Assembly (NCBI GenBank): GCA_964437365.1
Contig: CAYTGM010000002.1
Span: forward strand, 248,001-312,000
Length of the DNA: 64,000 nucleotides
Direction: 5' to 3'
Source: CAYTGM01 sp964437365
Lineage (GTDB): Bacteria; Sumerlaeota; Sumerlaeia; SLMS01
Made by a program: the position numbers and the translations under genes
Part shown: piece after piece, positions 34,564 through 44,525 of the stretch
Position numbering within the stretch: position 1 is the first letter of the stretch
How the letters are laid out: each line of letters starts with the position of its first letter
Notes under the pieces: generated by a model
What the model saw: only the letters and a program-made list of their open reading frames with translations
Told to the model about the DNA's origin: nothing
Database searches by the model: none

Positions 34564-35221
34564 GTGACAGCCTCTCTTCTGCTGAATGGAGATGAGTGAG
34601 AAAGTCACCCTTGCATCAGAGAATAAGAGTGCAAGGGGAGACAAACCGATGGGAGGAGGAGAAATCCTATGAGTGTTGTGGGTGTGTTGTTTGTCATCAA
34701 AGAGTCCTCTTGTGATGCTATGCTCCAGAAATCGTGCTCTGAACCTTGAACAGCCTGAAAGGCAGTGACAGACGATAGCCCGTAGCGACGCCCCGGGGGG
34801 AGGTTATCATGTATATCAGAATCCTGAAGGGGTTCGACAAAGTATTTGGCAGGAGATCCGACGAGCATCGAAGCACGGTCGAAGGAAGTTCGATGCACTC
34901 CAGTGGTTCCATCATGCATCGAACATGCATCGATACTGGTAACATCCTCGAAAAGGATGGGGTCTGAAGGCGGAAGCTGAAATCGATCGAAACCAGAAGG
35001 CTGAGGGGCGAATTGAAGAGAGTTGATGTTGAATGCTGAGGCGGATGAAGTACAATCAAGGTATTAGGAAATAAACTTCTGGAGTGCGGCAGACTTTCTG
35101 CCGCCTTGTCACGAGCAAGTCTTACTTGCTCGAAAAAGTATCATTTCATCGAGTTCGTCCCAGCTCCCATCACAGCTCTATTCCACGAAAGAAAAGAGAT
35201 GTTACCGCGGGCCGCGACCCT
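34564..35221. other. 658-bp region without a confident gene
   Basis: No convincing gene. A 52-codon frame at 34809-34967 (+) has a strong GGGGAGG Shine-Dalgarno 5-6 nt before its ATG but no recognisable product; two overlapping leftward frames of about 100 codons look like noise. At 35086-35132 lie two consecutive perfect hairpins described separately. Confidence 0.35.
35086..35132. repeat. Tandem perfect hairpins with identical CTT loops
   Basis: GCGGCAGA-CTT-TCTGCCGC (35086-35104) is followed after 7 nt by CGAGCAAGT-CTT-ACTTGCTCG (35112-35132). The stems differ but loop size and sequence are the same. They lie about 90 bp downstream of the NHL-protein stop codon (leftward). T-runs are absent on the expected side, so they are not classic terminators, but may stabilise the 3' end of that mRNA. 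Confidence 0.55.
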
Positions 35222-36430
35222 TTACTCAACACTAAAGTGATCAAGTTCTACCGGGAGAGGGCTGCTGGCGCTGAAGACAAGCACACGGTAGCTATTCATC
35301 CCAGCCACAAGAAGCTTTCCGTTGGTGGCGTCGATATCCACAGACCCGGGAGCCCACAAACCTTGCTGATTGAGATCAGCGGCGTCGCTCGTGAAGATGG
35401 TCTGTCCGAGAACATTGTCTGCAGCAGCTCCATTAGCCTTGGAAGCAGCGTTGTTGAATATTAATAGACGATGGTTCAGGAAGTCAGGAACGTATAGACG
35501 GCCTTGCGGATCCACAGCAACGTCATGGGGGAAATTAAAGGTGCTGTCCGTTAACCCGGATGCGTCTGTTGTGAAAATAGCCTGACCAAGAACTCCATCG
35601 GCGGCGGCTCCGTTTGCTTTGGATTCTGCATTGTCGAACCTCAAGACCCGGTTATTGCCAACATCGACAACCCAGAGGGTTGTTCCGTCAGTTGTCATGG
35701 TATAGGGAAAGTCGAATGTTGAATCGGTCGTCCCCGCAGCCGTTGACGTAAAGTTGGCCTGGCCAAGAACTCCGTCAGCATCGGCACCATTAGCTTTAGA
35801 TGCCGCATTATCGTAGCGCAGGACACGGGCATTATCTCTGTCGGCGACCCAAAGAGTGCCGTTTGTTGGATGAACTTCAAGACCGATAGCTGTGCTCAGA
35901 GTATTGGCAGCAGCGCTTCCTCCGCGGTTGGCAAGGTTGCTTGTAAAGTTCGCCTGTCCAAGAACGCCGTCGGCTGATGGCATGTTGGTTAGAATGCTGT
36001 GGGCTGCGTTAAACCAGAGGATACGATTGTTTGTTGCATCATTCACCCACAGTCGCCCTGTACTGTCCACGGAAAGGGAGACCGGAAAGTTGAGCGTATC
36101 TGCATCGATTCCTCCATTATTGGCCGTATCCGACGTAAAATCCGGCTGTCCGAAGACGAGATCGGCCGCCGGCTCATCGGCCGTAATGGGATAATCATAT
36201 CGAAGCACACGGTTAGCGTTCTGATCTGAAATATAAACCTTCCCGTTGGTCACATCAATGGCAACGCCGTGAGGTCGGGTGTAGGCAATATCAGAAACAT
36301 CCTGTGCATTCGTTGTGAAGTTCGGCTGTCCAATCACGAATTCAGCGCTCTGGTTGTCTGTCCATTGGGCAGGAGCAATGAAGGGGAATAAAAGAATAGA
36401 TGAGAAAATGACGGCGCGAATGAATAGCAT
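35222..36430 (-). CDS. Secreted NHL-repeat (beta-propeller) protein
   Basis: 402 residues. A signal peptide (about 1-21, LLFPFIAPAQ) precedes six or more NHL-type repeats of about 60 residues. Each repeat carries a G(Q)xxFTs-type segment (VLGQANFTS occurs several times) and LWVxDxxNxRVLRxD. This is a six-bladed propeller typical of extracellular binding proteins. The chain stops soon after SPLPVELDHFSVE. That LPVEL-F motif usually opens a C-terminal sorting or Ig-like domain in secreted proteins, so the protein looks as if its tail has been lost. Confidence 0.85.
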   Translation of the reverse strand: MLFIRAVIFSSILLFPFIAPAQWTDNQSAEFVIGQPNFTTNAQDVSDIAYTRPHGVAIDVTNGKVYISDQNANRVLRYDYPITADEPAADLVFGQPDFTSDTANNGGIDADTLNFPVSLSVDSTGRLWVNDATNNRILWFNAAHSILTNMPSADGVLGQANFTSNLANRGGSAAANTLSTAIGLEVHPTNGTLWVADRDNARVLRYDNAASKANGADADGVLGQANFTSTAAGTTDSTFDFPYTMTTDGTTLWVVDVGNNRVLRFDNAESKANGAAADGVLGQAIFTTDASGLTDSTFNFPHDVAVDPQGRLYVPDFLNHRLLIFNNAASKANGAAADNVLGQTIFTSDAADLNQQGLWAPGSVDIDATNGKLLVAGMNSYRVLVFSASSPLPVELDHFSVE

Positions 36431-36552
36431 GTTGAAGGGCCCTATGTTGGTCAGAATGCATCTAGTATTTCGGCCTGCAAAATTTTGTCAAGGAGGGATT
36501 CGTGCGGGGAGCCTTCTCGGTGACACTGTCTCCTGGTTATAGGGGAGAGAGG

Positions 36553-37839
36553 CTAGATGAGCGGAAGCTGCATATACTCGCACACCGACAGCTGCAAATG
36601 TTCGGCGTCAGACTTCATCAGGTCGTCTTTGGAGATCTTTTGCCGTGGAGAAATCCGCTTTCCTTTTTTCTCTTCATGGAGAATCGCCTCTACTCGATAC
36701 GTCGGTGTCTTTCCATAAGATCCCGACTTCTTGATGGCGATTCCTTTGATAGTTTCCCGGCTGAGCTCGACGTCCTTTCTGTATAGAAAAAGCCGTGATT
36801 TCAGCTTTAGACTATCCTTCATGACCGTTAATGTTTTACCTACAAACGACTGGATCATGATGAGTAACATCAACAAGGCAATGAGGTAACAGAAGGGCAA
36901 AAAGATGAGTTCAAACCCCAACAGCTCACTCCAGTAGAATCCGTCTTCCTGGAATGCATCTGATAGTAATGTGTTGGTAAAGTAGATTGAAGGGACGATA
37001 AAGAAAAGCGATAAGAGAAAGACGATTGACAACATCCCAAAGTTCGGCCAGCCAGAAAATTTATAGACAAGCGACTTTTCCTCTTTGATTTCAATAAGAG
37101 AGACAAGGTTCGCTTTAGTATCCGTTCGACCGTGAGAAAGTTCGCTCTTGAACTCCGTGATTGATGGATCACTATTTGAGGTGTTATAGACCGGCAACTC
37201 AAAGGTGAGGTCCATGTCACGGCCTGGCAGGTTACATTGCAAGTGCATCATCCACTTGTAGCGTCGTCTGGTATCGTTCTCCATTTTCTCATCGCTGTCT
37301 GATTCGTCTTTGAAACCGTAAGGGATTTGAAAACGGAAGGGGAGTGTTAATCCCATCGGAGATTCCCTGAAGCTCTTCGGGTCCAGAGATATCCGCTTTT
37401 CGAAGTGGATATTGTGGGTGACCTTTGAATGGGACTTTCCACCGGAGCGGCGCTGAGTGGTGATTTCCTCTTCGTTGTAAATACGCAAATGGATGTCGTT
37501 CTCAGGCAGCTTCGAGCGGAGCAGTATATCGCCCTCCAGTTTTCCTCCGATAACTCCGGGCATGGACTTAATTCTGATCTCCGTACCACGAAAACGGAAG
37601 GTGCGCAGAAACTTGACAATGCCATGGAGGAACATGAAAACCCCAAGAAGGAGGAAAAGTGAGATCATGTAAAAGGGGAGGGAGTTGAAGTCGATAAACG
37701 ATGGCTTCAGGATGTAAATGGGGACTGTGAAAGCGAACATGAGAATGGAGAAAAAGAAGAGTTGCAGCGAGTCTGCATAGGAAGGACGAAGCCTGCCCTC
37801 ATTCCATTTCTTGTGGTGCCATTTATTTTCCTGATCCAT
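36553..37839 (-). CDS. Unrecognised membrane protein with large soluble loop
   Basis: No family recognised. From the ATG at 37839 (AGGAG 8 nt upstream; a TTG 18 codons earlier is less likely) it has about 428 residues. Two N-terminal transmembrane helices (about 24-48 and 52-77) are followed by a beta-rich soluble region of about 190 residues, two more helices (about 262-285 and 305-335) and a C-terminal PH-like basic domain. The repeated helix pair plus soluble domain is bilaterally organised. It diverges from the Na/Pi cotransporter. Confidence 0.6.
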   Translation of the reverse strand: MDQENKWHHKKWNEGRLRPSYADSLQLFFFSILMFAFTVPIYILKPSFIDFNSLPFYMISLFLLLGVFMFLHGIVKFLRTFRFRGTEIRIKSMPGVIGGKLEGDILLRSKLPENDIHLRIYNEEEITTQRRSGGKSHSKVTHNIHFEKRISLDPKSFRESPMGLTLPFRFQIPYGFKDESDSDEKMENDTRRRYKWMMHLQCNLPGRDMDLTFELPVYNTSNSDPSITEFKSELSHGRTDTKANLVSLIEIKEEKSLVYKFSGWPNFGMLSIVFLLSLFFIVPSIYFTNTLLSDAFQEDGFYWSELLGFELIFLPFCYLIALLMLLIMIQSFVGKTLTVMKDSLKLKSRLFLYRKDVELSRETIKGIAIKKSGSYGKTPTYRVEAILHEEKKGKRISPRQKISKDDLMKSDAEHLQLSVCEYMQLPLI

Positions 37840-37995
37840 GTCAGCTGCTCCTGGGGTCTCGAACCAATACTGATCATCATGGGAAATATTCAAGTGCTCT
37901 CAGAGTGGCAAGCATCCTTATCGATCTGAAACCTTGTGTTGGTTGACTTCCCTGCGATTCTTCAGAAGGATAGTAAGTCAATCAGGAGGTCTACG

Positions 37996-39669
37996 ATGAA
38001 TTGGATTCCCATCGTTTTTGGTGTTTTCGGCGGACTTGCTCTCTTTCTTTTTGGACTTCAGCAGCTGACTGATGCCATGAAAGCTGTCGCCGGCAAAAGG
38101 TTAAAGCAGATTCTTGAGAAAATGACAAGTGGCCCCGTGCGAGGCGTGGCGACGGGAACTGTCGTGACAGCAGCCCTCCAGTCGTCATCTGTTACAACGG
38201 TTCTCATCGTGGGATTCATTTCTGCAGGGTTGATGCGTCTCGAGCAGGCCATCGGTGTCATTCTTGGGGCAAATCTGGGGTCCACTTTCACGGCTCAATT
38301 GATCGCCTTTAATATTACCGAATGGTCGATGGCTCTCGTTGCGATCGGTTTTTTAGTCTGGCAATTATCGAAAACCGATCTATACAAAAACTATGGCTGG
38401 ATGCTTCTGGGTCTTGGGATGCTCTTTCTCGGAATGGAGGAGATGAGTAAGGCAACAGAGCCTCTTCGTGAGTACCAGCCATTCATTGACCTTATGTCCA
38501 GTATGGCAAACCCTATTATCGGTATCGCCCTGGGAGCTATCTTTACCGCGATTGTGCAGAGTTCCGCAGCAACAGCGGGTATTGTGATCGTATTAGCCTC
38601 GCAGGGTGTCGTCACACTTGAAGCAGGTATAGCGCTCATACTTGGAGCAAATATCGGAACATGCGCCACTGCTCTACTCGCGACGATAGGGAAGAATCGC
38701 GAGTCGATACAGGCGGCCGTGTTCCATATAATCTTCAATATACTGGGAGCTCTCATCTGGGTTCTCTTTATTGACGAGCTGGCAATGCTGGCGCGTTCTT
38801 TTTCGCCGACATTTTCGAATCTTGAGGGGGCAGAGAGAATGGCAAAAGAAGTACCACGGCAAGTCGCCAATGCTCACACGATATTCAATCTCGCAAATAT
38901 ACTCATCTTTATCTGGTTTACAAAGCCCTTGGCAAGTTTTGTTCAGTTTCTTGTTCCAATAAAGGAAAGTAAGAGTGAAAAGGATAACCTGCCTCCTGTC
39001 TATATCAATGACTCTTACCTGCAGTCACCAGATATGGCCTTCATTCTTGCGAGAAAAGATATACTCTCGATGCTGAAATTAGAACGGAGGATGTTAAAGG
39101 CGATCCCGAAAGCATTAAGTTCAAAAGAGTCCACGAATATCAGGGTCTTGAAGAAGCTGAATAAGCAGGTCGATCATGTTGCTGCACATCTTGTGCAATT
39201 CTATAAGAAGATGGGGTCGCAGAATTTGACCTCGGAGCAAATTAAACAGCTTCACGGTTTGATGGAGCTGACTCAAATCGTGAACAACTTCGACGATGTA
39301 CTTTACTCTGCGATCTCCTCCTCATGGCAGACTCTTCGTGAAGATCAGATCACTCCAAGTCCTGAAACGCTCAAAGGGTTTAATGATCTGGTTCAGAGGA
39401 CCGTTCATTTACACCAAAAACTGGCAGAGGGATTGGATAACGAAGATGGTGAAGCTCTTGAAGAGATCATGAAGTCAAAGCAGGAGACACGTGAATTAAT
39501 CAAAGAAGTTTCTCGAAGAGTGAACGAGCGCCTGAGTTCGAAGGACCCAAAACGGATCGAGACGTATCAGCTTGAGATAGAACTGGCAGAAACCATGAGA
39601 AGATTGAATCATGGGATTCGTCGTATGGCAAAGTCTGGAAGGAAGCTGATCGGTATGTCTGAGAGTTGA
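37996..39669 (+). CDS. Na+/phosphate cotransporter (NptA/YjbB-like) with PhoU-like tail
   Basis: From the ATG at 37996, which has AGGAGGT 5 nt upstream, it has 557 residues. An upstream ATG at 37936 lacks support. Two inverted Na_Pi_cotrans repeats carry the hallmark QSSSVTTVLIVGF and QSSAATAGIVIVLA motifs, each followed by GANLGST / GANIGTC. A cytosolic helical domain resembling PhoU occupies the last 200 residues. It takes up or exports phosphate coupled to Na+; PhoU-like tails may regulate it. Confidence 0.9.
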   Translation: MNWIPIVFGVFGGLALFLFGLQQLTDAMKAVAGKRLKQILEKMTSGPVRGVATGTVVTAALQSSSVTTVLIVGFISAGLMRLEQAIGVILGANLGSTFTAQLIAFNITEWSMALVAIGFLVWQLSKTDLYKNYGWMLLGLGMLFLGMEEMSKATEPLREYQPFIDLMSSMANPIIGIALGAIFTAIVQSSAATAGIVIVLASQGVVTLEAGIALILGANIGTCATALLATIGKNRESIQAAVFHIIFNILGALIWVLFIDELAMLARSFSPTFSNLEGAERMAKEVPRQVANAHTIFNLANILIFIWFTKPLASFVQFLVPIKESKSEKDNLPPVYINDSYLQSPDMAFILARKDILSMLKLERRMLKAIPKALSSKESTNIRVLKKLNKQVDHVAAHLVQFYKKMGSQNLTSEQIKQLHGLMELTQIVNNFDDVLYSAISSSWQTLREDQITPSPETLKGFNDLVQRTVHLHQKLAEGLDNEDGEALEEIMKSKQETRELIKEVSRRVNERLSSKDPKRIETYQLEIELAETMRRLNHGIRRMAKSGRKLIGMSES

Positions 39670-39744
39670 TTGTTGTTAGCTGTAATAGAATTTTGTTTAG
39701 GTATAGATTCTGCTGACTGCGTTGGCCGAAAGAGAGGACAGATC

Positions 39745-40224
39745 ATGATTGTTTTGCCGGACTTAACCGAAACTTCACTGCCTAAATTTGAAAAGGGAGT
39801 GAACAAAGTAGACAAAGATGCAACGCGTCAGTGGGGAACTTTGACACCCCATGAAATGATGGCGCACCTTGCTTTCAGCTTTCGCATGTCATTAGGAATT
39901 GAAGAGCTGGAGGATGAAAGTAACTTCTTTACGCGATCAAAACTGTTCAGAAACGCGATCTTTCTTTACATGCCCTGGCCAAAGGGCAAAATCAAAGCTC
40001 CTCCAGGATTTACTCCTGAACCTGCCCAATCCTTCGAAGAAGACCGAGCGGACGTCCTCGAGCTGATGAAAGAGTTCACCTCAGAATTCAAAAAGAACCC
40101 GAAGCGCACAGTTAAATCCCCGATCATGGGCGATGTACCCCTAAGTTTCTGGAGTATCATTCATGGGCGCCACACAGCGTGGCATCTTCAGCAATTCGGA
40201 GTGGACGTGAAGTGGAAACGATAA
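39745..40224 (+). CDS. DUF1569 (DinB-like) protein
   Basis: The product, about 159 residues from the ATG at 39745 (GAGAGGA upstream), is a four-helix-bundle protein of the DinB/DUF1569 type. The DinB-type metal-site histidines appear as TLTPHEMMAHLAFSF and, at the C-terminus, HGRHTAWHLQQFGV. Members are predicted metal-dependent hydrolases or thiol-transferases; the substrate is unknown. A TTG-initiated longer frame begins at 39670 but has no Shine-Dalgarno. Confidence 0.75.
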   Translation: MIVLPDLTETSLPKFEKGVNKVDKDATRQWGTLTPHEMMAHLAFSFRMSLGIEELEDESNFFTRSKLFRNAIFLYMPWPKGKIKAPPGFTPEPAQSFEEDRADVLELMKEFTSEFKKNPKRTVKSPIMGDVPLSFWSIIHGRHTAWHLQQFGVDVKWKR

Positions 40225-40247
40225 CCCCGGCTTCAACGATAGATTGA

Positions 40248-41330
40248 TCAGCCTCCACCAACCGGTATAGTCAAGATAGGAGCATTGGTTTTGGTTTCAC
40301 CCGATTGAAGAGAAAGAAGCTGTTGGGTAAGGAGAAAAGTCGACTTCGAATTCAGGTCGTCATCAGGGATATAGAACCATTTTCCACGATAATAGACGTG
40401 ATTATCAGCCTGTTTCGCAATGAGTTGATTGTCGGTGACTTTAATTTGAAAGACTCTTCCAATAATCTGATTCCAATCAAAGGGTATTCCCTCAGAGTCA
40501 AACGTCTGGGTCACATAGCCTTTCTCTAGATGTGACTCAGGAACTTGAACCCCCTGAGAGAGATAGAAGAGTGAGGAGACTATAGGACGCGGAATACAGG
40601 TGAGGTATTGAGGGCCGCTTTCAGGACTCATAATGAAGAAAGTTCTATTCTTTGACAGATTGAGTAATTCGTAAAGCTCCTCTCGTTCAGGAAGCCCCTC
40701 TGATTCTTCCGTAAAGACCAGGGCCAGTCTGATCTCATCCTGATCGCGAACAAATTGAACTCTAATCATCTCTCGCAATTGTAGTTCCCTCAGAAGATCG
40801 AGGGCGTGAGAGAACTGGTCAAATTTTGGAGCCATTTGCGGAGTTGGACCAGTCGCTCGCATGGCATTTTCCAATCCATTAAGTTCCTGCAGAGTAACCT
40901 GAAAAGTTCTCGATATAGACCAGCCGGAATTAAGAAGAAGCGCGAGCTTCTCCATGGAAACAGGTGTCAGCATTTGACGGGCGTAAGCTTCACCATGAAC
41001 TGGGGTATAGGTTATCGTCGGGCTTTCCGAATAACTGCCGCCAAGATTCAGCCCATAGACGTCATCAGCATTGATGGGAAAGCTGGCGTTTGCGCCACTA
41101 CTGATTTCTGCTTCCAGCGATTGTGATACGCTGGCGATCTGAAGAAAAAAGGGTGCTTCTCGGTATCTGAGTCGAACAAGGTTCAGCAATAATTCTTCTG
41201 AGGCCGAACGTTGTATCGCCATGTTATATTTCACACGGCTCCAGGAAACTGCAGACGGGCCTGTTCTGAAGCAGCTTGATTGAAGTGTTGTCAGACTCAG
41301 GATTGCTAATAATGCCAGTAGTTTCCTCAT
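40248..41330 (-). CDS. Predicted lipoprotein of unknown function
   Basis: 360 residues. Signal peptide with lipobox LQSSC (about 16-20). The mature protein has a conserved-looking start (YNMAIQRSASEELLLNLVRLRYREAPFF), helical segments and a beta-rich C-terminus. It resembles hypothetical lipoproteins seen in several Gram-negative phyla, but I cannot name a family. GAGGTT precedes the ATG. The next gene upstream is the SNF2-type ATPase, 39 nt away. Confidence 0.75.
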   Translation of the reverse strand: MRKLLALLAILSLTTLQSSCFRTGPSAVSWSRVKYNMAIQRSASEELLLNLVRLRYREAPFFLQIASVSQSLEAEISSGANASFPINADDVYGLNLGGSYSESPTITYTPVHGEAYARQMLTPVSMEKLALLLNSGWSISRTFQVTLQELNGLENAMRATGPTPQMAPKFDQFSHALDLLRELQLREMIRVQFVRDQDEIRLALVFTEESEGLPEREELYELLNLSKNRTFFIMSPESGPQYLTCIPRPIVSSLFYLSQGVQVPESHLEKGYVTQTFDSEGIPFDWNQIIGRVFQIKVTDNQLIAKQADNHVYYRGKWFYIPDDDLNSKSTFLLTQQLLSLQSGETKTNAPILTIPVGGG

Positions 41331-41369
41331 ATGAACCTCGTATTAATAATCATCGTCTGGTATTGTTGG

Positions 41370-44300
41370 TTAGTCGGTCTGCTTTGCTGGTGTCATATAG
41401 ACAATTGAGTCCATGTCGACATTCATGAACTCGAGGTTGCTCATCAGCATCTCTAATTCATTCTCTGTGAAATTGTGATCGGGATGGACGCGTGTGAAGA
41501 CTTCTACGGCGAGGTCTTCAAACTCGTGACGTTTCTTTTCTGTTTCCTGTCCAACTATGTCTTCGGCTGCATCCTGGGCGGTCCAGGAGAGTTCTTTGAC
41601 CATTTTACTGAACCCATCGGGCAAGATTTCTTCCAGGCGTTCAGCATCATGGAGAGACTTGTCTCCTTCAGTTCGTGGTAGATAATATGCTCCTTCACAT
41701 TCGCCCTTCGGAATGACGGTGCCTTCATGGGTGACGGCAACTTGAATGATCTCTGTTGCAAAAAGATAGGCGCTCTTTGAAAGCAGTGGTGGTTGAAGGT
41801 CGATCGGGAGTGAGCGGATAGATTGCATGAGCTCCGGTGGGATAGACACGCGGAAGTTACATAGCAACGCCGGCTCTTTGATGGATGGGCGACTGATAAT
41901 AGCTGTTCTGTCGGGACTGTCCAGCATGGCCATTTTTGCAAGAGACCGGACAAAAGGGTGCCCGGGTGAAAAGAATTCAAGCCTTTCGTGGCGAACAGCA
42001 TGCTTGCGGTCAAAGTAGCCAATCATCTCTTTCCGAATTCCCTGAAGTCCGTGAAGAGAATGGAATTCACCAACGGTAATGGCAAGTTTCCCTTCATCTC
42101 GTTCATCGACCATGGAATCAAAAATTCGAGCATAGGTTGTTACGGAATTCTTCAGCGCAATGAGCTGCTCCGCGTCGTTCAGTTCTTCAGCTATTCTTCT
42201 GGCTTCTTCAACCCCGACGGCCCCGCGTACGAGAAGTTCGGCGTTTTCACGTTCCCGGGCTTCTTCTAAGTTGTCGGCGACTCTGTCTATATTGTCGAGA
42301 AGGCCACTCGCACCAGCCTCAAGACAGGATTTCATCGCCTCAAAATGAATTCGATCGAGTTCGGCTTCAACAGGCGCGATAGACTCGTTAAAGACGCCAA
42401 CACCATCGGCAAGGAAATCGAAGAACGCTTCATCGAGCTGTCCTTTAGCAACCAGAACCTGTGAGTCGACATCCATCTCCTCATCTCGTCCGACACGGTC
42501 ACAGCGACCGATCCTTTGTTCAACGGTCCATGGCGCGAGAGGAAGGTCGAAGTGGACTACATGTGTTGCGAATTGAAAGTTTCGGCCTTCGCCGCCGAGT
42601 TCGTCACTAAGTAGAATGCTGCCGCCAAGGTATTCCTGAAATTCAAAGGCCGCCTTTTCTCTTTCTGGGCGTGTGTGTCTCGCAGACATACTGTAGACCT
42701 CAGCTATACGCTGAAGCTTTTTCTTCAGGAGGAGGTTTAGTGGATGGACATTCTCCTCGAAGGATGTAAAGATCAGGACATGTGAATCAGGATCGTCTTT
42801 GAACGTGGACTTAAGGAATTCAAGCAGTGCCTGGAATCGTCCGCTCCTTGCCAGAGGGCGTCCCGTTGCATCAAGCGCTTTGGCCGCACGACGCCACTTT
42901 TCATTACGGTCAGAAAGCTCTTCCAGAATTTCTTCTTCCGCTTCTTCAAGTGGAACTTCGTCCATGGAACGGCGAACGAGATAGATCGGGTCCGCAGTAA
43001 CCCCTTCTGGTGGGTCGAGATCACTCTCTCTTGCACTGATCCATTTTTGCACTGCCAGAGGAGAGCTGTAAACTGCCTGAATTAATGCGCTTGCGATTCG
43101 ATGGACGTGATAGTTTTCAGACATTTTCCTATCTGACATGTAGCGAAGCCACTGCCACATGATTTCAATGACTCCATCTTCTTCTGAGGATGTCTTATAT
43201 TCGACACCATCGACAATTCTGAAAGGGAGCGGGTTATCTTGTGAGAGAAACTTACGTCTATACCTGAGCATTCTCGAGCCGGGGTAGTAGCGGTCTATAA
43301 TCAGTGAAGCGAGACGATGGAGCTGATGCCTCCCTTCGTCGTCGAGAACGAGGGTTTTAAGCCGGTCGGAAATCTCGCTGTCATTGACATTGAGTTCTTT
43401 CCAGGCCTTTTTTACGACGTCGATCTCTGGCTCTTCTTTACGTATAGCGTGAAGTATTTCCTCAATCTTTGCTTCATTCTCACGAAGCTTTCTCATTTCC
43501 TCTGCAGATTTGAATTTCTCATAATTCTCTGGATCAAGTATCTTGAAGAGATTGAGCAGGTTTTCTGAGTTGTCTGAAACGGGGGTCGCTGTCAAAAGCA
43601 GCACAGCATGTGCCTTCTGGCTCATTTTCTTTAGAGCTTTAACAGCTTTGTCGTCGTGGAGAATGCGGTGAGCTTCGTCTATAATCAATATTTCCGGGGA
43701 ATTCTTCTTTGCATACTCAGATGCTTTGTAATGAGGAAGAATGGCACCGACATCGCTGATTGATTCACCTTCTTCGGCACCCGTATTGATCTCCTGGTCG
43801 AGATCAAAAATCATTTTTCCAAATTTCCCATACATCTCGAAAGCCCATTGAGCTGTGAGAGATTCAGGAACGAATATGCCTGCGCTCCAATCAGGAAAAT
43901 ACTTGCGAAGTGTTGCCAGGATTAAGCCCGCCTCGATGGTTTTTCCAAGACCGACCTCGTCAGCGAGCAGAAAACGAATTCTACCAAACTGCAGTGCATA
44001 GCGTGCGGCGTTAATCTGATGAGGAATGGGAAGCATTCGAGCACCGTTATAACCAACGATCCCCATGCTTCTTTGAGTCGCTTCAAAGAACGTCTTCAGT
44101 AAATTTGAACGTGCGCTGACGAGTTTCCACGGAGCGAAGTCCAGCTGAGAGCACATGTCGGCTGGGTCAGGGGAAAGCGATCCTTCGTGCACATCAAGTT
44201 CGTACTCAGGTACTTCGACTTGATCGCCTGCTTCAGTCTCTACTTCGTAAATATAGACTTCGTTTTCGAGAGGATTGGTCACTTTCGTGACTCTTACCAT

Positions 44301-44492
44301 TTGCTCCTGCCAGCTTACTTCATCGGTTGATCGTATTTTGTAGCGTCTGAGGTCAGAGGCAGGTGATTGCATGGGAGTGGCACCGAGTGAAACCGGAGTC
44401 AGCTCGACATGGCGACCCATCACATCTGAAACGCGAAAAAGCGTTGGAGTAATGAGGCCTCTTTGAAATACGGTCATTCCAATTTTCAGCAA
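41370..44492 (-). CDS. RapA/HepA-like SNF2-family ATPase
   Basis: The 1040-residue product carries seven helicase motifs. Motif I LADEVGLGKTIEAGL (177-190), DEAH box IIDEAHRI, motif III LLTATPVSDN, and in the second lobe QRIGRCDRVGRDEE (motif VI). An N-terminal Tudor/KOW-like region (about 1-105) precedes the ATPase and a helical region follows. Of the E. coli proteins, RapA is closest; it recycles RNA polymerase. A DNA-repair or restriction-linked SNF2 protein is the alternative. Adjacent dnaG is on the same strand. Confidence 0.88.
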   Translation of the reverse strand: MLKIGMTVFQRGLITPTLFRVSDVMGRHVELTPVSLGATPMQSPASDLRRYKIRSTDEVSWQEQMVRVTKVTNPLENEVYIYEVETEAGDQVEVPEYELDVHEGSLSPDPADMCSQLDFAPWKLVSARSNLLKTFFEATQRSMGIVGYNGARMLPIPHQINAARYALQFGRIRFLLADEVGLGKTIEAGLILATLRKYFPDWSAGIFVPESLTAQWAFEMYGKFGKMIFDLDQEINTGAEEGESISDVGAILPHYKASEYAKKNSPEILIIDEAHRILHDDKAVKALKKMSQKAHAVLLLTATPVSDNSENLLNLFKILDPENYEKFKSAEEMRKLRENEAKIEEILHAIRKEEPEIDVVKKAWKELNVNDSEISDRLKTLVLDDEGRHQLHRLASLIIDRYYPGSRMLRYRRKFLSQDNPLPFRIVDGVEYKTSSEEDGVIEIMWQWLRYMSDRKMSENYHVHRIASALIQAVYSSPLAVQKWISARESDLDPPEGVTADPIYLVRRSMDEVPLEEAEEEILEELSDRNEKWRRAAKALDATGRPLARSGRFQALLEFLKSTFKDDPDSHVLIFTSFEENVHPLNLLLKKKLQRIAEVYSMSARHTRPEREKAAFEFQEYLGGSILLSDELGGEGRNFQFATHVVHFDLPLAPWTVEQRIGRCDRVGRDEEMDVDSQVLVAKGQLDEAFFDFLADGVGVFNESIAPVEAELDRIHFEAMKSCLEAGASGLLDNIDRVADNLEEARERENAELLVRGAVGVEEARRIAEELNDAEQLIALKNSVTTYARIFDSMVDERDEGKLAITVGEFHSLHGLQGIRKEMIGYFDRKHAVRHERLEFFSPGHPFVRSLAKMAMLDSPDRTAIISRPSIKEPALLCNFRVSIPPELMQSIRSLPIDLQPPLLSKSAYLFATEIIQVAVTHEGTVIPKGECEGAYYLPRTEGDKSLHDAERLEEILPDGFSKMVKELSWTAQDAAEDIVGQETEKKRHEFEDLAVEVFTRVHPDHNFTENELEMLMSNLEFMNVDMDSIVYMTPAKQTD

Positions 44493-44525
44493 TGGTATCG
44501 TCCTTTGATATTTTAATTAGATTCT

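Noticed and set aside
34605..35059. Two overlapping leftward frames of about 100 codons
   Set aside because: Low-complexity, no Shine-Dalgarno, no recognisable domain, mutually overlapping.
35222..36430. Type IX secretion cargo
   Set aside because: The LPVEL-F linker is present, but no sorting domain follows and no other Bacteroidota marker is seen.
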